DNA from: Diphasiastrum complanatum
Lineage: Eukaryota; Streptophyta; Lycopodiopsida; Lycopodiales; Lycopodiaceae
NCBI GenBank assembly: GCA_029204225.1
Contig: CM055102.1
Location: forward strand, 9,123,456 to 9,187,455
Direction of reading: 5' to 3'
DNA: 64,000 nucleotides
Both the position numbers and the translations under genes were made by a program. The notes under the pieces were generated by a model, which saw only the letters and a list, made by a program, of their open reading frames with translations, did no database searches and was not told the DNA's origin. How positions within the stretch are numbered: position 1 is the stretch's first letter; each line of letters opens with the position of its first letter. This document shows positions 1 through 10,674 of this stretch, piece after piece.

Positions 1-303
1 TTACTTTACTGTTACTCGCTCCATCGACTAACGTAGAGTATCAAGTTCAAAGAACCCACAACTGTCATAGATACCTAACTGCTTTGCTCTCTTCATGGCT
101 ATCTAAGACACCTACATAGACATTCTACCAGTCAAAGAATGATTCAAGTAATAATTAGAATTTGATAGTTCGATTCAATCCTTAATAATTTTTCATCATT
201 TTTCTTTGTTTGATGAGAATCTTACATCCTACAAGGATTGTCGAGTTCGGGCATCTAACACTCAACAATGTTTTCAAAGGTAGAAACAATTTTACCAACA
301 AGC
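1..303 (+). repeat. 3' end of a copia 5' LTR (Copia-1)
   Basis: The stretch ends in CAACA shortly before a Met-tRNA-type primer-binding site, as expected for the end of a 5' LTR. The start of the LTR lies outside the window, so its length and terminal TG cannot be seen. No reading frame of note is present. Confidence 0.6.
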
Positions 304-314
304 TGGTATCAGAG
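304..314 (+). other. Primer-binding site of Copia-1
   Basis: TGGTATCAGAG matches the plant copia consensus complementary to the 3' end of initiator Met-tRNA; the next base departs from the usual C. It sets the strand of the copia remnant that follows. Confidence 0.8.
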
Positions 315-379
315 TAGGTTCAAATTATCAATTGAATTCATGATTACTACCATTCTTAGAATGTCCTTTAATAATGGAA

Positions 380-1385
380 GGTTTAACCTCAAAGATCCAG
401 TTGATCAACAAGTTCAACGATGACGACTTCCACATGTGGAAGTTCAAGATGAGGATGATACTTATCGAAAAAAATTATGGGAGTATGTCAATGGTTCAAT
501 AGGCAAACCGGTTGAACTTGAATTGTTGACCGCTTGGAAAGCAAAAGATGGCAAAGTGTTAGCCATCGTATCAATTAATCTAAAGGATTCATAATAGCTC
601 ATGTAGCTAATTGTTCCACTTCCAAAAAAGCTTGGGACATCATCTGACTGGTTTGTACAAGACTACATATGTCACGACTTGTCTCTTAACTTAAGCAAAC
701 TGATTTGAACCAACAACAATAGCATAATCGACAATGACAAAAAATGAAGACCAAAGTCTTCTGCAAGTACTACAAGAGAACCAATCATGACATCAAGGAC
801 TGTCAAGTTCTCAAGCACAACGAAGCGAAGAAGTAGATGCAACAAAAGTATGAAGTTACGATTCTTTCATAAACTCCCACGAAGATCCGACACTGTTAAT
901 GGTATAAGATCAACAAAGTAGAGATACCCAGCAATGGTACCTTGATTCGGGTGCTTCTCAGCATATGACTTCATGCAAGTACGTTTTCGAAGATCTCATA
1001 GCATAAGATTCGAAGTACATATACTTTGGTGACTCAAGTTCACACAAGATCGAAGGCCAAATTTCTATTTTAGATAGTATTTCTAGAGTACGTGATGGTG
1101 TACTTTATGTATCCAAATTAACAAAGAATTTATTGTCTATCAACAAGATCACAAATCAAGACTATAGAGCTTTGTTAAAGTCTAGAAAATGTACCATCTT
1201 GGATGAAAAACCTAATAACTCTCTGTAAACCTATGAGCACACCCCCTCTATAGGTCCTCTCTAGGTTTTGCACTGTATTTTATCACTTATATAGATGACT
1301 ATTTGAGATTCATCAAGAACAAGTTTGAGGCATCCAATTGCTTCGTAGAATTCAAGGAGTTTGCTGAGACACAGACTGGTTGAAA
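380..1385 (+). pseudogene. Copia-1 gag-protease-integrase remnant
   Basis: Decayed copia polyprotein read in several frames. A gag start with an FKMRM block lies near 440-470. A zinc knuckle at about 755-800 has Tyr in place of the second Cys. The aspartic protease starts near 934 with WYLDSGASQHMT (catalytic DSG at 943-951) and ends with a typical LYVSKLTKNLLS stretch near 1100-1140. From about 1280 a piece of integrase core (YIDDY, then FVEFKEFAETQTG) follows. At about 1385 the sequence switches to gypsy sequence on the other strand, so most of integrase, RT and RNase H are missing. Stops and frameshifts make it non-functional. Confidence 0.75.
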
Positions 1386-3488
1386 GCTCTATATGGACCT
1401 GGAATTCTATGGTCCAGATAAGGGGTCGAAGGATTGGTGCAGTAACAAAGGCCTTCTTGAGTTTATGAAAAGCCTCAATGGCTTCAAGTGTCCATTCTAG
1501 TTGGATGGTCATCTGGTAGATCAAACGGGCCAGCTTAGCAAAATTCAAGACAAACATTTGGTAATAGTTGCAATGCCCCATAAAGATGTATACTTCACAT
1601 ACAATCCATGGTCTGGCAAAGCAAGTATTATCTGGAAGCGATACCATGCCTTGAAACTACATGGTCTAGCACTATGTCACGGGCGTGACCAAAAATGGGC
1701 ATTTGACCAGGTTAAGAGATATGCCAAATAATCGACATTGGATGAACGCTTTCTCTAAGCAAGCTAGGTATTGGGCTCTAGAGGAGTGGACACACAAGTC
1801 GTCCATGAAAATTTTAAGGAATTTTTGTAGAAAGTCTTTGAAAGCATAACTCATGACTCGTTGGAAGGTGATGGGAGCTTTGCAAAATTCAAATGGCATC
1901 ACTCTATATGCATACGTTTCCCACTCAGTGGAGAATGCGGTTTTGTGCTGAACTTCTGGGGCTTTCTGCATCTAGTTATAGCCACTTAACTCATCTAGAA
2001 AGCTACAGACTTCTGCTCTAGCTATTCTTTCTAACACATTTTCCGTGAATGGTAAGGGAAAATGGTCCTTGTTGGTCACCGAGTTCAGCTTCTTATAGTC
2101 CACACAGATTCTAAGTTTTCCATTTTTCGTAGGTACTACCACAATAGGCCATGTGTCCATCTTGCAGATGAATCCTACATCAAGAATATTTTCCAATTCT
2201 TCTTGAATTAGTTGGGCATAGTGTGAAAAAGACCGATAAGGACTAGTAATGGTAGGCTTCGCTCCATCAACCAGTGGAATGGTGTGAACCACAATACCTG
2301 GCGATATGCCCTTCAGCTCAGTATAATTCCAAGCAAGAGAGATATTTGTGAAGAAGGGCCTTAAGATCCTTGAGTTCCTCTCTGTCTACAACTTCTCTAG
2401 CAGATACCATACAACTTTCTTCTCCCTTCTCAACTAGATCTATCTCCCTTGTTCAGGCTGGACCTTAGTAAACATTGGCCCCTTGGGAGGTGTCTTCTAC
2501 AGGTTCTCTCTTAGCTCTATGACCACTACCACTTCATCCATCTCATAATCCTTGAAGTATTGTGGCAAGTCATGTGCAGGCTTTGGTTCTTCTATGGAAT
2601 CTTGGTGGATTTTTTAGTGCAATTTTTGGTTGGTCATCAACTCAGTCTTGGTCCCTCGTTTATCACTCTTGGCCTTCCACTCAGCGGTTTTAGCCTTATA
2701 CAGGGGCTTGCATTCTCGGAGCGGGCTGGTGGCTGGCTTGTTGTTGATTTCCATCCTTTTCAAGGCTCATTAAAGATTCTTGACACTCATAGATGGCTTC
2801 ATGCCTAGATTTGCAAAGGTGATGGGAGATTTTTTTTTTGGAGAGCCTCCAGATGGGGGATCCGAAGTAATAGACTCTTTTATCTTGGCATGCGTTGATG
2901 ACTCTGATTGAATGTTAGTTTTCAGGTCTTTCACCATCTTAATGCTATTGTCCCATAGAGAGACCTCTAGCTTATAAAGAGCTTCATCCTCAGCTAGGTC
3001 CCAATCTATGCATTCTCGCAAGAGATCGTTCATGGTTATCTAGACATTAGTATTGGATCCGTCGGTTACAGTATCCATTCACCATATTACATATTGCCTT
3101 ATGGGATTGCCTTATGGGGTTTTGCTGCTTTGATGATATCTTTGTTCGCTAGCGGCTTTCGTGGATATAATACCTCGTGAATTTGGCACGGGCTTGAATT
3201 GGTGAGGATGTACATATCAGAGGAAATCTTCATCCCCGTATTCTCGCAAGGTGAACACCTGAAAAACTTCTATCTCTTTCTCACTATAGACTCCTTGGAG
3301 TGGCTCTTGGGGTATAACCTCTAGGCTCATCATGAAGAGTGGATACGGAGTCTTGATGGCCTTCACTAGGCTTCTTCGTTGGTTCTACTAACTGCTTGAT
3401 CGAGATATTGTCTCCATCAGAGTACGTGTTTATGATAGACCTTCGCTTTGGCAATTTCTCAGCCGATGAGACATCAAACTTAAGATCA
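1385..3488 (-). pseudogene. Gypsy-1 pol remnant (protease-RT linker to RNase H start)
   Basis: Read from 3488 down to 1385. The linker between protease and RT includes NDLLRECIDWDLAEDEALYK near 3033-2970. The RT palm follows at 2292-1700, with RICVDYKKLN, FLDELSGYN, HKTAFSTEWETYAYRVMPF and a FMDD catalytic box (usual YxDD) near 1800. The RT-RNase H connection (VYIFMGHCNYYQ, then LEWTLEAIEAFHKLKKAF) runs from about 1615 to 1390. Frameshifts and stops break it. The same segment occurs in the opposite orientation immediately to the right (Gypsy-2). No LTR, gag or integrase is attached. Confidence 0.85.
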
Positions 3489-5272
3489 AAATCTGTTTTG
3501 TGCTAGATTTTGTAGTCTTGGACTTGTCTGATTCTCTCCAGTACTACAGTGTCCAACTAGGTAGACCGTGGCTCAGATTCTCCCAAGCTCTTCACGACCG
3601 GGGACAAAATCGTATTGTATTGTAGAATCATGATTTCGTAGTTAAGATCAGTCCTGATATCTAGATTACAAAACATATAGAACTAAGAGCCATGGTTTCA
3701 CGCTTTGCTACTACCATCCATTCTGATGAGGAGTCAGACGATGGACGTCGTTGGAGGAGAATTGTCATACATGATGATTCACAAACCGATGCGGTAAACT
3801 GGACTGAAGCCTTAGCTATGCTAGACCATCTTCAGTTCGATGTTTCATCAGTTGAGCAATCTCCAAAGCGAAGGTTGATCGTAGACCCATTTTTTGATGA
3901 AGACGATATTCTGATCAAAAGATTAGCACAACCAATGAAGAAATCTAGCAAAGGCATCAGGACTCCATCTTACTTTCTATGATAAGCCTAGAGGCTATTC
4001 TAGGAACCACCACAAAGAGTCTGTAGTGAGAAAGAGATAGAAGTTCTTCAGGTGTTCACCTTGGAAGAAGGTCGAGAGTACGAGGATGAGGATTTTCTCC
4101 AATATGTAGATCCTAACTATTTCAAGCCCGTGCCAAAATTCCGAAGTACTAGATCCACAAAAGCCTCTAGCGAACGAAGACCTCATCGTAACAACAGAGC
4201 CCCACAAGGCAATGTTGTAGTAGGCCGAATGGACACAATAACTGACAGATCCACGACTAGCATTCCAATAACCGTTAATGATCTCTTGCGCAAATGCATA
4301 GATTGGGACCTAGTTGAGGACGAAGTTCTTTATAAGCTAGAAATCTCGTTATGTGACAATAGCATAAAGATGGTAAAAGATCCGACCCCTAATCCACGAT
4401 CAGAGTCACCAACTAATGCTAAGGGAAAAGAGCATATTACTTTAGATCCTCCATCTGGAGGCTCTCCGAAAGGAAAAGCCCCCATCACCTTTGCCGATAA
4501 CCCAAGCCTGCACATGGATGTACAACAATACTTCAAGAACTATGAAATGGATGAAGTGGTAGCGGTTATGCCCAGAGCGAAGAAAGAACCGAGAGAAAAA
4601 AACTCCCAAGGAACCAATGTTTATGAAGGTCCTGCCCATACAAAAGAGATAGATCTGGATGAGAAGGGAGAGGAAAGTTATATGGTATGAGTAGGAGAAG
4701 ATTTAGAGGGAGAGGAACTGGAGGATCTCAAGGCACTTCTTCGCAAATACCACAACTGTCTTGCTTGGAATTATGCTAACATGAAGGGCATATCGCCAGA
4801 TGTTGTGGTTCACACCATTCCACTGGTTGATGGTGCAAAATCCGTAGTTAGTAGGCCTTATAGGTCTAATCCGCACTACGCACAACTGATCCAAGAAGAA
4901 TTAAAGAAGCTTCTAGATGTAGGATTTATCTACGAGATGGAACACACTAATTGAGTATCGCCTATCGTGGTAGTAGCTAAGAAAATGAAAAACTTAGAAT
5001 TTGTGTGGACTACAAGAAGTTGAACGCCATAACCAACAAGGACCATTTTTCTTTACCATTCATGGAAAATGTATTAGAGAGAATAGCTGGAGCAAAAGCC
5101 TATAGTTTTCTAGATGGGTTTAGTGGCTATAACCAAGTGCAAATAGCCCCAGATGATCAGCACAAAACTACGTTCTCCACTGAATGGAGAATGTATGAGT
5201 GATGAGTTATGCCTTCAAGGATTTTCTTCGAAAGTTTCTTGAAAATTTGTATGGACGACTTGTGTGTCCACT
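1790..5272. repeat. Diverged inverted repeat formed by Gypsy-1 and Gypsy-2
   Basis: The left arm (about 1790-3488, gypsy on the minus strand) and right arm (about 3840-5272, gypsy on the plus strand) carry the same linker and RT segment in opposite orientation, separated by roughly 350 bp (3489-3840) present only in the plus copy. Identity was judged by matching translated blocks and by eye at the nucleotide level; it is clearly imperfect. Confidence 0.8.
3489..5272 (+). pseudogene. Gypsy-2 protease end to RT remnant
   Basis: The frame opens in the end of the aspartic protease (VVLDL ... QLGRPWLR at about 3510-3577). The linker ORFs follow at 3692-3982 (ending in TAA) and 4052-4690, including NDLLRKCIDWDLVEDEVLYK. 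RT begins near 4780 (MKGISPDVVVHTIPL); 5005-5270 holds the palm with FLDGFSGYNQVQIAP. A frameshift lies before the catalytic box, which reads CMDD in the shifted frame near 5250. The coding sequence stops dead at about 5272 where a copia LTR begins, consistent with that LTR having inserted into or truncated it. Confidence 0.85.
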
Positions 5273-6914
5273 TGTTAGAACCTTTACTCCCTGTCTTGGT
5301 TATTTACAGTTTTTAGAGACACATGTACATTTTGTAATTATTATAATTACTAAAATGGCTAAGTCACCAGTCTGTAGTGACTTTTGTAAGTAAATTGTAA
5401 ATAAACTATAATTAGTTGGCATTGGACCTCAGAGAGTCATGCTTAGCTTTGGCATGGGGTAATGGGTCATTAATTAGGAGTGGCTAGACTGATCTCCTAA
5501 GAAGTTGGAGAGTTGACTAGTCAACGAGACACATGTCGTATGCTCATTGGGACACTTGGTCCAGTAAATGAGTGACACATTTTAGGGGTGACCGGTCAAA
5601 CATGACATTTCTCACATGCTCACTGGGACACTTGGTCTAGTGTATGAGTGACACATGTTAGCCTACTCACTTGGTCTAGTGTATGAGTGACACATGTTAG
5701 CCTACTCACTTGGTCTAGTGTATGAGTGACACATGTCAGTCTACTCACTTGCCTATGTGTCAGAGTACTACCAAGTGGCGAGTGTCGACTGTGCATGGAA
5801 TTGGCCATGTGTCGACGTTAGAAAAGGTCAGGGTTAAGGGGTGTTGGATTTACTCCTCCTCTCCTAAATCCCAATTTTAATCTGCCTCCATTCATGCTGC
5901 ATATTTTTCTAACATTGTCACGGAGTCTGCATTGTTACACGCAAATTCGCATAGACAAAGAAAAGGCAAATGAATCACGACATTGTGTTCCTACACAAGT
6001 CATGGTGACAGGAGGAAAGGGGACACTACCTTACTGAATGCCAAAGGTGTCCTAACAGATAAGGCACCCTGTAAATCTTATCCTAAGGCCATTCGTAAGA
6101 GTGACGCACTTTTGCGTCATCACCAACGTTCACTTCAGTACTAGCTGATGTCGCACCCTTTTCACCCTCACCCCATGCAGTTGCGCTAACAAATTGGAAA
6201 ACAATTGCAGCCACCCACGATCTCCTACAGACAGCACATCCATTTTGTACTTTTGCATCTGCACACCTATAATATTATGTATATATATTGGATACCATTT
6301 GCGTATTTGATGATGATAATGATTATCAGATGATCAAGTGAGTGAAGAAGAGACTAAGAGAAAAGGTTTCATTCCTCATTACAGACATAAATAAGCTTTG
6401 TAGGGCACGCGGTTTTGTCTGCAACAGTCTTGTGCTCTACCACATAATTGACTTGTATACTTGATATACTTAATCTGACACAGTTTATTTGTCCTGCATT
6501 TTAGATCTGCTATGTTTATTCTTCATTCTGTCTGATCTTTCTTGTTGCTCTTTCTGGTAATAGACGATCAACTTTTAGTCTTGTCTTTCGCGAATAATTC
6601 GCGACTAATTATCAGTCGAGCACAGTCTAGCTCTTCGCGAATCATTCGCGACAAATAATTTGTCTTGCAATTTGCGACAAATTATTCAGTTTCATCCATT
6701 TAAATGTTTGGCTACGTAACCTAGAATGACTGTGATTTCTATCACTAAAGTTCTGCTCATTCTGATAGGCATAGTCATGCTTAGGGAGAGAGTCATTTAA
6801 CTCATTCCGCTACGCACGAACATTTTCTGTTCGAGTTTGCTTCTCATTCGTTTCTTGTTTGAGTTCGTTTTTCATTCATGTTCATCATTTATTCTTCCTC
6901 CCTCTTTCCCAACA
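5273..6914 (+). repeat. Copia-2 5' LTR (about 1.64 kb)
   Basis: Starts TGTTAGAACC right where Gypsy-2 ends and finishes in CAACA, abutting a perfect Met-tRNA primer-binding site. A TATA-like run (GTATATATATT) lies near 6279-6288. The U3 part carries a 39-bp tandem repeat, and the part after the TATA carries two near-palindromes TCGCGAATNATTCGCGA (6588-6604, 6635-6651). No 3' LTR partner is visible in the window. Confidence 0.75.
5631..5747 (+). repeat. Three copies of a 39-bp tandem repeat in the Copia-2 LTR
   Basis: Units begin ACTTGGTCTAGTGTATGAG at 5631, 5670 and 5709. A degenerate earlier piece is seen near 5552. The period is a multiple of three, so the minus strand reads as a 13-residue repeat, which I regard as incidental. 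Confidence 0.9.
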
Positions 6915-6926
6915 TGGTATCAGAGC
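6915..6926 (+). other. Primer-binding site of Copia-2
   Basis: A perfect TGGTATCAGAGC adjoins the LTR end without spacer, as is standard for plant copia elements primed by initiator Met-tRNA. Confidence 0.92.
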
Positions 6927-7071
6927 AATCTTTATAGCTTGATTAGCTCCCACAGTACAAGACTCTACTAGCCGATAGAGTGATTGTTTTCTTGTTTAGT
7001 ACTTTTCTAGATCAGATTTTCATTCTTAAGTCACTGATAGTTTCTCCTATCACTTAGACTAATTCTTCCAC

Positions 7072-7440
7072 ATGGATTCCCGAGGGAAAGCTAGTCCTCT
7101 CATGGACAAGCTTGATGGAGCCAATTACCATCTGTGGAAATTTAAGATGAAGACTATACTAATGGCAAAAGAATTGTACGACGTTGTTATAGGTGCAAAA
7201 AGGGAAACCCGAAGTGGACGACCCGACAATCGCCAGATGGAAGCTGAAGGATGGAAAAGCTTTTGCGCTGATCATCCTCAACATCACGAATACACAGATC
7301 GGCCATGTATCCGAGGCTCAAACATCGAAAGAAATCTGGGACTTCTTGAGTACACTATACGAAGTGCAAGATATAGCTTCCAAGCTACATCTCAAGAAGA
7401 AATTCTACTCCCTCAAGATGACGAATGGTGATTCTCTGTA
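7072..7440 (+). pseudogene. Copia-2 gag, N-terminal part, frameshifted
   Basis: The ATG at 7072 opens a gag of the UBN2/retrotran_gag type: MDKLDGANYHLWKFKMKTIL is the typical copia gag opening. After VIGAK the frame shifts near 7196-7207, at an AAAAAGGGAAA run, and the family pattern continues in another frame (DGKAFALIILNITNTQIGHV, then SKEIWDFLSTLYE). It stops at a TAG near 7438. The C-terminal half of gag and the zinc knuckle are absent because the sequence jumps to the protease region, so an internal deletion is likely near 7440. Confidence 0.85.
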
Positions 7441-7905
7441 GAAAGAACAACAGCAAAGGGCAGTCGAATCAAGTGGTGAATGCAGCTGCAGAAGCTCCAC
7501 AGCCTATTCAAGAAGCGGATCATGATGCCTTCATGACCAACCATCAAGGAGCATCTGGCGACAGTTCTTGGTTCCTAGATTCCGGAGCCACTCAGCACAT
7601 GACTAGTCTCATTGACTGTTTCGAGTCCTATACACCTTACAGTAGCCAGAAATTTGTTCACCTTGGCGACAATAGCACACAAGCTATTAAAGGTGAAGGC
7701 ATTGTAAGATTATGCTTTGCAAATGAGCAGTCCAAGCTACTCTCTAAAGTCCTGTATGTACCAAAGTTATCTACCAATCTGCTCTTTGTAAGCAGAATCA
7801 AAGATCTAGGACACAGAGTAGAATTTGAATGTGATCAGTGTAAAGTAGTTGATAGGATAGGCAAGATCCTAGCACTCAGAAAGAGGCATGGATACTTGCA
7901 TAAGT
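7441..7905 (+). pseudogene. Copia-2 aspartic protease fragment
   Basis: A spacer is followed by WFLDSGATQHMT with the catalytic DSG at 7578-7586, then GDNSTQAIKGEGIV and the closing LYVPKLSTNLLFVSRIKDLG, all typical of copia retropepsins. The product would process Gag-Pol. The frame runs to KRHGYLHKLSH at about 7905, the point before the integrase GAG_pre domain, where it is cut off by an inverted LTR. Integrase, RT and RNase H are missing. Confidence 0.85.
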
Positions 7906-8360
7906 TGAGTCATTGCTTTTTCTTATTTTTGGCCCATTGGAGTTTAGATCTGTTTCTACTTCTCGCGCCTTTGATTTACGAGTACGATATACACGGGATA
8001 AGTTCTTTACCAGATGGGGAAGGTGGCATCGTGCATTGATCAAGTCTTGGTGAAGGTAAGAGAGAAAAAAGTGCACCTTCTAAGGGTGTCTGACGTTATT
8101 TTACAAATAGATTTAAATCTTTATGCCGACTCGGCCATGCTTTCGTTCTCGTCATTGTGAAATATGTTGGGGAGGCATTGGGCTTTGTTTTCGCTCATTG
8201 GCCCGTTGGTGTTCTCGGTAAATGTAGATTCTAGAACTCCTTAGTTAATTGTCGATGCTCTATAATGTAGTTTCGCGGCTCAATTCCTTCTCTTGATATC
8301 CATTAGGCACTTTTAGCATCTAAAATTTGTTAGAATAATCTTGACCAAAACCTTCTAACA
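7906..8360 (-). repeat. Gypsy-type LTR fragment, minus orientation (LTR-3a)
   Basis: Read on the minus strand it starts TGTTAGAAGG at 8360 and matches, block by block, the plus-strand LTR that starts at 9352 (for example the GAAGGTGCAC and GCGAGAAGTAGAAACAG blocks). It is cut at about 7906 against the copia protease. The two copies are clearly diverged and contain small indels. Confidence 0.8.
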
Positions 8361-8505
8361 GAGTTAAAGCTTTGAGTGATGAACTTGCATGTATTAGTGA
8401 AAGCATTAAGGATGTGGCAGCTTGTTCATGTTGTTCTTAATGGCTTGTTGGATGATCATGCTAATCTGGTTCAAAATTTTGCTATTCAAAAGACATTTAC
8501 TATAA
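8361..8505 (+). pseudogene. Short copia gag fragment
   Basis: ALSDELACISESIKD and, in another frame, LNGLLDDHANLVQNFAIQK match the gag of Copia-6 (ALNDELACIDESIKE; LNGLLDAHANIVQSIAIQN). The fragment is frameshifted and bounded by an LTR on the left and a palindrome-rich tract on the right. Confidence 0.8.
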
Positions 8506-8584
8506 CACCCGTCGCAATTTGCGACATGTTTTGCGACGTAAATCGCAAGTTTAATTTTTTCTAATTTGTCGCACACGTCGAAAA

Positions 8585-8812
8585 AACACGCCACAATGAG
8601 GTCGTATGAATCCGACATTTATAAAACACGTTGGAATCTGACATCCATAACTTGCCAGAATCTAGAACATCATGGTCGGGTCCACGTGGATGTCGGATTT
8701 CGACGTCCGACATGGATGTCGGAATCCAACATCCGACGGATGTTGGAATCCGATGTCCAAAGACGTCGCTTCCGATCCGACATGGATGTCGGAATTCGAC
8801 AAAAAAATTGGA
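8585..8812. repeat. Tract of short palindromic ATGTCGGA/TCCGACAT motifs
   Basis: About ten copies, in both orientations, of a motif close to GGATGTCGGAATCC lie in some 225 bp. The clearest are the two perfect palindromic units TCCGACATGGATGTCGGA near 8706-8723 and 8776-8793. No reading frame here is convincing. The tract could fold into several hairpins. Confidence 0.8.
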
Positions 8813-9351
8813 CATCACAACTAGTCATAATGCATATTAAAAAATAAAAGTATATGAAATCAAAGATAAACTATAGGAGTAGTTTAGGTTCACTTACCAT
8901 GCTTGCTTGCAAAGAATGCTCCAAGAGCAACGACGATGTCAAAAATCCAAAATAATGACCTGCTATTTTTTTCTTACTAGGCCCCCCACTGCTTAGTTGG
9001 CAAGTTGAAAGCCAAGGTCACTTTAGAATGAAAAATGGTTTCCACCACATCCCCCCAACTATGCGCTCCCTGAAAGGGAAAACTGGCTTTTGGCATCCAC
9101 TGAGCATGGAAATTAAGGACATTTCCAATTTTTGAAATGTTTTTTCAAGTCGAAAAAATTCTATCTTTTAAGAATTTCAAGACCTTGGGTCCTTTTCAGT
9201 CTGAATTTTTTTTGAAGAAACTAAAGTTCAATTTTCATTTCATCTAGCCATGGGTCCCTTCAAATGGATATGAGCCAATGAATTTGATCCAACAGTCTTA
9301 ATGAATTCACCTTGGACCCTTGATCTTCCTCAATCGTGATATAATGGCTAG
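8813..9351. other. Intergenic stretch without recognisable feature
   Basis: No reading frame, repeat or LTR boundary could be supported. Two poly-C runs near 8981 and 9051 are the only visible peculiarity. Confidence 0.6.
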
Positions 9352-9803
9352 TGTTAGAAGATTCCTGTCTGATTCCAGATGCTAAAGAGCCTAACAAATA
9401 TCAAGCAACGGAGTCGAGCCGCCAAAGTACGTTGAAGGGCGTCGACAATCCACCGAGAAAGAGTTCCATAGTCCATATGTACCGGGAACGCCAATGCCAG
9501 AGAAGTCAACAAGTTGCAGACCGGTCAATGAGCTCAAACAAGCCTAGCACCTCACCAACATATCTTACGGCAACGGGATTAAAAACATGGCTGAGTCAGC
9601 ATTTTGACTTGGAAATATTTGCAATATAACGTCAAACACCCGTAGAAGGTGCACTATATTCGTATGCCTATGGCACGAGAAGTAGAAATAGATCTATGCT
9701 CTAATGGGCCTAAAATTAGAAAGGACTCAAGTAGTTAAAACTGCAATCTGGCTTAAAACTTTTTAGAAAGTCGAGTGCTTATGGCACATGGCTTTGGGTG
9801 CCA

Positions 9804-9833
9804 AAAACCCTAACCCTAGGTTTGTCTATATAA
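9804..9833 (+). promoter_or_regulatory. Telo-box followed by TATA box in LTR-3b
   Basis: AAACCCTAACCCTAGG overlaps two telomere-type repeats (plant telo-box AAACCCTA), and the TATATAA box at 9827-9833 lies about 8 bases downstream. The (GA)n run begins about 45 bases after the TATA box, that is, in the predicted transcript leader. This arrangement resembles plant Pol II promoters; activity is not shown. Confidence 0.6.
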
Positions 9834-9876
9834 GGGCATGTGACACCTTTTGTAAGGACTTTTTTATTGTCAAGGG

Positions 9877-9878
<2 letters not shown>

Positions 9879-9957
<79 letters not shown>
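9879..9957 (+). repeat. (GA)39 microsatellite
   Basis: An uninterrupted dinucleotide run of about 78 bases inside LTR-3b, downstream of its TATA box. The arginine/glutamate reading frames across it are artefacts of the repeat. Confidence 0.97.
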
Positions 9958-9958
<1 letters not shown>

Positions 9959-10674
9959 CCTCCGCCTACCATTCTTACTTTGTGAAGCCCTCTTTTTTTG
10001 CTTATGTATGATTGATTGTGGATGAATGAATGCTTGGTTGTTGTTGTTTAATCATGTTATCACATTCTTGAATGATCATTAGCACTTGCTTTCATCCAAA
10101 TAATCCACAAAATCACACGTTAGTAAAATAGGTGTTAGAAATCCCTTTGGAGTGTTTAAGTAGGATTTCCCTTTCATTGTTCACCTCCTTTGAGAAGATC
10201 AACCTCAAGAGGAGAAGATCTAGAGGCATAGAAGCCTAGATAAGTCAAGAAACCAAGATCCAAGAAGATGATCAAACCAAAACCAAAACCTCAAAAAGAA
10301 GAAGCAACAAGATAGGAATCTCACACCCACATCTAAGCCATTTTACCTTTAGATCCTACACCAAGATTGACACTCTTGGTAGTCTTAGATCCCATCTTAG
10401 ATTTGTAGTTTATCCCTCTCCCCATTGGATAAAAGCTCGAACTACACCGATACTCACTCGGTTGGAGATCCAAACCCACCATTGACCTTACTGCGATTGT
10501 TGATCAGAAGCTGAAAGGCTTGCAACCAGGACCTACCCACACATATTCAAGGAGAGAATCAAACCTGGTGTCCTCATTACACTGGCAACCACACCGGAAA
10601 CGAGTGCCCGCAGTTGAGATAGAGGTTAGAGCGGCACCACGCACGATATTCCCATATATGTAATATGAGCAATC

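Larger units (their letters stand above)
9352..10130 (+). repeat. Gypsy-type LTR, plus orientation (LTR-3b); 3' end uncertain
   Basis: Starts TGTTAGAAGA and matches LTR-3a in inverted orientation over about 390 bp. Further on it holds a telo-box, a TATA box and a long GA run in the positions expected for U3 and R. The end is not certain: no clear CA plus primer-binding site was found. TGGTGTCC near 10566 is a weak candidate for a PBS, which would make the LTR longer. A gypsy gag remnant follows in the same orientation, so I infer this is its 5' LTR. Confidence 0.6.

Noticed and set aside
5620-5808. Minus-strand frame with a 13-residue repeat
   Set aside because: It is the 39-bp DNA repeat of the Copia-2 LTR read in one frame; antisense to the element and without a domain.
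8566-8847. Overlapping small frames in the palindromic tract
   Set aside because: Frames on both strands arise from the symmetric repeats; no known domain.
9788-10025. Two overlapping frames rich in Arg-Glu across the GA run
   Set aside because: They are a by-product of the dinucleotide repeat and have no start context or domain.
10560-10590. Gypsy primer-binding site at TGGTGTCC
   Set aside because: No CA-ended LTR directly precedes it and no tRNA match could be verified, so it was left as a possibility only.
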